This document shows, piece by piece, positions 7,393 through 9,282 of a DNA stretch of 9,282 bases. The stretch covers positions 1 through 9,282 of the forward strand of contig JAHEOA010000127.1 of assembly GCA_018609825.1 (NCBI GenBank). Direction: 5' to 3'. How positions within the stretch are numbered: the first letter of the stretch is position 1; each line of letters begins with the position of its first letter. Under the pieces are notes generated by a model. It had not been told where the DNA came from. It saw only the letters and a list, made by a program, of their open reading frames with translations, and did no database searches. Source of the DNA: Candidatus Bipolaricaulota bacterium (lineage in GTDB: Bacteria; Bipolaricaulota; Bipolaricaulia; RBG-16-55-9). A program made the position numbers and the translations under genes.

Positions 7393-7437
7393 ACCTCCTG
7401 GCGGCGAGACGCCGCCGCTCGCCACCGAGGCGGAGGT
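7393..7437 (-). promoter_or_regulatory. Shine-Dalgarno-like site that can be masked by an upstream complement
   Basis: On the minus strand AGGAGG (7399-7394) is the best ribosome-site match in the folC leader. Its GGAGGT (7398-7393) is exactly complementary to ACCTCC at 7437-7432, and the segment between them forms either a GGCGGCG/CGCCGCC hairpin (7400-7416) or an alternative 9-bp stem. No start codon stands at a good distance: GTG 7390 is three bases away and opens only 16 codons, and TTG 7377 (in frame with folC) is 16 bases away. It may be fortuitous. Confidence 0.25.
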
Positions 7438-7470
7438 CGCGGGCCGGCGGGCCATGCGCCGGCCTTGCAA

Positions 7471-7543
7471 GGGTCGACGGGGCTGAGCAAAACCCCATCC
7501 GTCCGGGGCCACGCCGGATGGAAAAACTCTGGCCCCGTCGCCC
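7471..7543. repeat. Two-stage inverted-repeat stem with a competing alternative fold
   Basis: Outer stem: CGACGGGGC (7475-7483) pairs with GCCCCGTCG (7532-7540), extended by GGG (7471-7473) with CCC (7541-7543) across one bulged base. Inner stem: CCATCCG (7495-7501) pairs with CGGATGG (7515-7521) around a 13-base loop. The internal loop between them is 11 and 10 bases, A-rich on both sides. The 3' arm can alternatively pair through CGGGGCCA (7504-7511) with TGGCCCCG (7530-7537), which excludes the outer stem. It can fold on either strand. On the minus strand it would lie in the folC leader. Confidence 0.5.
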
Positions 7544-7591
7544 CTCAACAGGAGCTCGGAGTGGCGGCGACGACCCTAGCGCCTCCGCGTT

Positions 7592-7626
7592 AAAAAAGCG
7601 TGAACCGGGCCTACGAGGGCTGGTCA
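7592..7626 (-). terminator. Candidate rho-independent terminator of the right-hand operon
   Basis: On the minus strand an imperfect hairpin, TGACC (7626-7622) with GGTTCA (7606-7601) and an inner GCC/GGC pair of arms, is followed by CGC and then six T residues (7597-7592). The hairpin begins at the stop codon of the frameshifted membrane gene, the expected place for the end of the small-gene operon. The stem has a bulge and an internal mismatch, so its strength is uncertain. Confidence 0.35.
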
Positions 7627-7948
7627 AGGGTGGTGGCCTGGCACCGATTCGTCAGACGTGACAACACCCTCATCGTTACAGGCATCCCGCTTGCGCGGGG
7701 TTGCCCATAGCGCGAATCGGTCGAGGCCCTCTCGCGGCGATGGAACGCATTGGAGAAGTCGAACGACGTTGAGGGGCAAGAGCAACAAATGGAGGATCAA
7801 GACCGGATAGACCGCCGAAATAGCCATAAGTGATGAAGGCGAAGTTGCTGCAGATGGCGGTGCATCGCAAGGGTACCATCCGTCTCATGTAAAACGTGCC
7901 CAGCACAAAGGCGGATGCCACGTAGCCGACAAATTCCACCCAGTCCAT
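7624..7948 (-). pseudogene. Small three-helix membrane protein, frameshifted
   Basis: ATG 7948 has AAAGGGAG seven bases upstream and opens a frame that reads as two membrane helices: WVEFVGYVASAFVLGTFYM (3-21) and a second around TAICSNFAFITYGYFGG (30-46), separated by the basic MRRMVPLR turn. The frame then runs into non-membrane sequence. The expected third helix, VYPVLILHLLLLPLNVVRL, sits in the next frame (from about 7813 on) and continues to a stop at 7624. One extra base or two missing bases around 7805-7817 restores continuity. From memory, this pattern of MxPLRxxAIxSNxxFIxYG followed by LxPVLxLHxLLLPLN occurs as a small membrane region that in some proteobacterial proteins precedes a cyclic-nucleotide-binding domain. 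Such a domain is encoded four genes upstream here. The function is unknown. A sequencing indel, a true pseudogene or a recoding event cannot be separated by reading. Confidence 0.72.
7681..7705. repeat. Hairpin with GCAA tetraloop, REP-like
   Basis: On the minus strand GGCA, then CCCGC-GCAA-GCGGG, then TGCC form a nine-pair hairpin with small asymmetric bulges and a GNRA-type loop. It lies inside the 3' tail of the frameshifted membrane gene, where the reading frame no longer resembles the family. Its form is like the CCCGC-loop-GCGGG repeats scattered through many bacterial genomes. Only one copy is visible here, so the repeat nature is inference. Confidence 0.35.
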
Positions 7949-7981
7949 CGTCAAACTCCCTTTCCGACGAGCATGACGTCG

Positions 7982-8302
7982 TCACTCTCCGTCGGCGTCA
8001 TGAACGCCTTGCTGGCCGCAAATCCGCCATGGTTCCCATCCAGCGTCATATCGCCAGCAGATGGCTTGCCCGCAGTACATATAGGAGGCATCATTCCGGA
8101 CAATGCGCCGATACATGACCTTATCCCGCTCCGATGTAGAGGCCATGCATTCGAAGGGACGACCGCCACACAGGCTGATTCGAACCCTGGAAATCTCGCA
8201 CCACAACGCCTCGTCGTGGCCGAGGGCCATGATGACCATCGGCTGCGCCGGCCGCATCGCGCGCAGCGCCGTCAAAAGCAGCAGATAGGCATACGCCCTC
8301 AT
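7982..8302 (-). CDS. Probable exported protein with six cysteines, unknown function
   Basis: A 106-residue protein. Residues 1-13 are a short hydrophobic stretch (YAYLLLLTAL) after MRA, consistent with a signal peptide or anchor, though it is followed by Arg14 and Arg17 and a second hydrophobic stretch to about 28, so the cleavage site is unclear. The rest holds cysteines at 35, 45, 52, 77, 82 and 95, an even number that could form three disulfides outside the cytoplasm, with a Trp-rich end (Trp83, 89, 92). Notable short motifs are GHDEALWCEI and LCGGRPFEC. I do not recognise a family with confidence. ATG 8302 follows GAGG by four bases and lies six bases after the preceding stop; the next gene starts 33 bases on. 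Base composition is lower in GC than the nuo and folC genes. The start codon lies inside repeat copy A. Confidence 0.7.
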   Translation of the reverse strand: MRAYAYLLLLTALRAMRPAQPMVIMALGHDEALWCEISRVRISLCGGRPFECMASTSERDKVMYRRIVRNDASYMYCGQAICWRYDAGWEPWRICGQQGVHDADGE

Positions 8303-8355
8303 GGCCCCTCACTGTGAAGGATCAGCCTCCGGGTGCCGGCGGTGACGCGCCTTCC
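8295..8355. repeat. 61-base direct repeat, copy A
   Basis: This matches 8569-8629 at 51 of 61 positions by direct comparison, without gaps. It covers the 3' end of the 78-residue gene and the start codon of the exported-protein gene. In the frame used by the zinc-ribbon gene in copy B, this copy reads RRVTAGTRRLILHSEGP and then a stop, parallel to that gene's C terminus, although here the accepted gene uses another frame. Confidence 0.8.
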
Positions 8356-8545
8356 TTCTCGGTCTCACCTTGAGACCCAGCGACGCCACACGCTTCCCGA
8401 TTCCCCTGAGGACGCGCTTTGACCATCCAAAGCCATCCGCGTCTTGCTCCCAGGGTTGTCTGAGTTCCGGTTTCTTCCTGTTGAGCTCGGCCTCGCTCAA
8501 GCGCTGGCTCTGTCGGGCCTTTCCAAAGTGGTGAAGCATGACCAT
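8309..8545 (-). CDS. Small basic protein, unknown function
   Basis: A 78-residue, strongly basic soluble protein with no recognised family. The N-terminal part (MVMLHHFGKARQSQRLSEAE) is mixed, the middle is charged with WEQDADGFGW (32-41), and the C terminus (from about 43) is Lys/Arg-rich with an amphipathic VLRGIGKRVASLGLKVR segment that could contact nucleic acid or membrane. ATG 8545 is preferred over an upstream TTG at 8563 because AAAGGAG ends five bases before it. It lies 27 bases after the zinc-ribbon gene and six bases before the next gene. Its last 16 or so codons fall in repeat copy A and run in a different frame from the equivalent part of copy B, so the C terminus may be a recent patchwork. 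Confidence 0.6.
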   Translation of the reverse strand: MVMLHHFGKARQSQRLSEAELNRKKPELRQPWEQDADGFGWSKRVLRGIGKRVASLGLKVRPRRKARHRRHPEADPSQ

Positions 8546-8568
8546 ACCGTCTCCTTTCAACACCCGAT

Positions 8569-8629
8569 GCCCTCATGGCCTCTCGCCGTGGCGGACCAGC
8601 CGCCGGGCGCCAGCGGTGACGAGCCTTCC
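8569..8629. repeat. 61-base direct repeat, copy B
   Basis: The counterpart of 8295-8355, 274 bases away in the same orientation. It covers the last codons and the stop of the zinc-ribbon gene and ends at an ATGAGGGC that also begins the exported-protein gene beside copy A. Similarity stops abruptly beyond both ends. Confidence 0.8.
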
Positions 8630-8881
8630 GAGGGCGCTCAGGCGGATGCGAGGGATGGGGAGCTGACCCCGCCAAGCCGGGAGAGCGGGCCGGAACCTCC
8701 GCCTTCGGTGCCGACCGGTGAGCGTCGCCCACGTCCGGGGATCGACCCACTGAAGGCCCTTAAAGCCGCAGGCCGAACACGGCACCCCTTGGATCGCATA
8801 GGGTTCCCTCGCATTGACGCTCACCCGGTGGACAGGGCTGATCGGTTGCCATCGTCCGCACTTGCCGCACTGGAACTGCAT
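8573..8881 (-). CDS. Small zinc-ribbon protein with Arg-rich tail, unknown function
   Basis: A 102-residue protein. CGKC (5-8) and CSAC (35-38) form a four-cysteine zinc ribbon with a 26-residue insert, and GFKGLQWVDPRTW (39-51) follows. The tail from about 58 is basic (GRHRRRRFRP) and ends in a predicted amphipathic LSALGRLVTAGARRLVR helix. The fold suggests binding of nucleic acid or a protein partner, but no catalytic residues are visible. ATG 8881 has a strong AGGAGG five bases upstream, so the long upstream extension of the frame to 8998 is not believed. It starts 16 bases after the cyclic-nucleotide-binding-like gene, and the stop sits inside repeat copy B. The N-terminal ribbon is firm; the C-terminal half is less clearly a conserved domain. 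Confidence 0.72.
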   Translation of the reverse strand: MQFQCGKCGRWQPISPVHRVSVNAREPYAIQGVPCSACGFKGLQWVDPRTWATLTGRHRRRRFRPALPAWRGQLPIPRIRLSALGRLVTAGARRLVRHGERP

Positions 8882-8897
8882 CGGATCCTCCTTCCGA

Positions 8898-9282
8898 TCA
8901 CTCGGGGTGACGTGTGTGCACTTGACCGACTCGGGCTTGTCCACCGCTTGCCGGACGAGCGGCCCACGACGAAGGACACTGCCAAGGCCGGCCGTCAACG
9001 GGAGCGTCGCAGCGCTCCTTCAGCTCCGGGATATGGTCCACCAAGTAGTGGAACGCGCGCCGTGGGATAACCAGCAGCGATACCGGCGTCTGGGCGACGA
9101 CCGTCGCCACCTGCGATCGGTCCTCGAGACAGGCGTGGGCGCCGCAGACGTCTCCGGCCTTCAGGCGCCCTATGCCGCTTTCCAATTCAACCCGAGCCGT
9201 GCCCGTCACCCGAACGAGGACTTCCCCCGGACGTTCGCCCCGGTGGGCCAGGACTTTCCCTGGAGCCAAGTCCCCTTGATCC
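8898..9282 (-). CDS. Cyclic-nucleotide-binding-like domain protein, N terminus outside window
   Basis: About 127 residues are visible and the frame is open to the window edge, so a TTG at 9269 need not be the start. The fold signature of the Crp/cNMP-binding beta-roll is clear: LAPGKVLAHRGERPGEVLVR, then VTGTARVEL, LKAGDVCG and ATVVAQTPVSLLVIPRRAF, ending in a helix with IPELKERC. The phosphate-binding cassette is altered. The usual Gly-Glu is Gly-Ala and the usual Arg before Ala-Thr-Val is Gln, so cyclic nucleotide binding is doubtful. There is no helix-turn-helix after the domain; the last 35 residues are a low-complexity tail, so it is not a classical Crp regulator. It is the first visible gene of the small-gene operon. 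A role as a sensor or scaffold is inference. Confidence 0.8.
   Translation of the reverse strand, partial: DQGDLAPGKVLAHRGERPGEVLVRVTGTARVELESGIGRLKAGDVCGAHACLEDRSQVATVVAQTPVSLLVIPRRAFHYLVDHIPELKERCDAPVDGRPWQCPSSWAARPASGGQARVGQVHTRHPE

Larger units (their letters stand above)
7237..7623 (-). other. 387-base non-coding, palindrome-rich stretch upstream of folC
   Basis: No convincing gene is present. The frames that stay open here are low-complexity Arg/Pro/Gly translations without family resemblance. The stretch is very GC-rich and full of inverted repeats: a 7-bp hairpin with a 3-base loop (7400-7416), a 7-bp hairpin with a 9-base loop (7442-7464), the perfect 10-base palindrome CCTTGCAAGG (7463-7472), and a two-stage stem (7471-7543). 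Read on the minus strand it would be the 5' leader of folC. No signature of tmRNA, RNase P, SRP RNA, a T-box, a tetrahydrofolate riboswitch or a ZTP riboswitch could be recognised. It may hold an unnamed leader element, a separate small RNA, or just hairpin-type intergenic repeats. Confidence 0.6.

Noticed and set aside
7378..7600. Known leader RNAs upstream of folC: T-box, tetrahydrofolate or ZTP riboswitch
   Set aside because: TGGCGAGCGGCG and CCACCGAGGCGGAGG gave partial look-alikes only. The conserved T-box core, the ZTP core on the folC strand and the tetrahydrofolate core are not present.
8165..8190. GATTCGAACCC, resembling a tRNA T-loop on the minus strand
   Set aside because: The T-stem does not pair on the far side, no D-arm, anticodon arm or acceptor fits, and the sequence is codons of the exported protein gene (around its RVRISLCGG).
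8322..8576. Minus-strand frame starting at the ATG that overlaps the zinc-ribbon stop (MRASGVERRR...)
   Set aside because: It has a tempting ATGA overlap, but it conflicts with the 78-residue gene, which has a strong AAAGGAG site. The protein is a Gly/Arg/Pro shadow.
8444..9070. Plus-strand open frame of 208 codons across the small-gene operon
   Set aside because: It is antisense to three minus-strand genes with good ribosome sites and zinc-ribbon or cNMP motifs. Its translation is Pro, Ser and Arg low-complexity.

Overview
The window is GC-rich bacterial DNA in which every gene I accept lies on the minus strand, so the text reads right to left. No rRNA, tRNA, CRISPR array, transposase or phage gene was seen. 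Host identity is uncertain. The split complex I cluster and the high-GC housekeeping genes would fit a lineage such as Chloroflexota, but that is inference from general knowledge, not a match I could run.

Right-hand third (9282 down to 7624): a compact row of small accessory genes with gaps of 6 to 33 bases. In transcription order these are a cyclic-nucleotide-binding-like domain (cut by the window edge), a 102-residue zinc-ribbon protein, a 78-residue basic protein, a probable exported protein with six cysteines, and a three-helix membrane protein broken by a frameshift. A terminator-like hairpin with a T6 run follows the last stop. Two gene junctions here share a 61-base direct repeat. Hand counts of three 60-base lines in the 7801-8100 part give about 55% GC, against about 67% in two lines from nuoD and folC.

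Middle (7623 down to 4406): a 387-base palindrome-rich non-coding stretch, then folC (folate polyglutamylation), then an aldehyde dehydrogenase with a GTG start and a strong ribosome binding site, 38 bases downstream of folC.

Left half (4405 down to 1): a promoter-like element whose spacer holds a perfect 15-base palindrome, then nuoC, nuoD and nuoI (three parts of the complex I quinone-facing module), then a regulator whose GTG start overlaps the nuoI stop, then panB (pantothenate synthesis), cut by the window start. The nuo set lacks nuoA and nuoB upstream and skips nuoE-H.

The points most worth attention are: the regulator is a single-chain tandem fusion of two complete TetR units; NuoI lacks one of the eight cluster-ligating cysteines (Val in place of the second Cys of its second motif) and carries an extra Cys four residues after the last ligand; the palindrome in the nuoC promoter spacer is a natural candidate operator; the region upstream of folC has mutually exclusive stems; and the right-hand small-gene operon has no function I can name.
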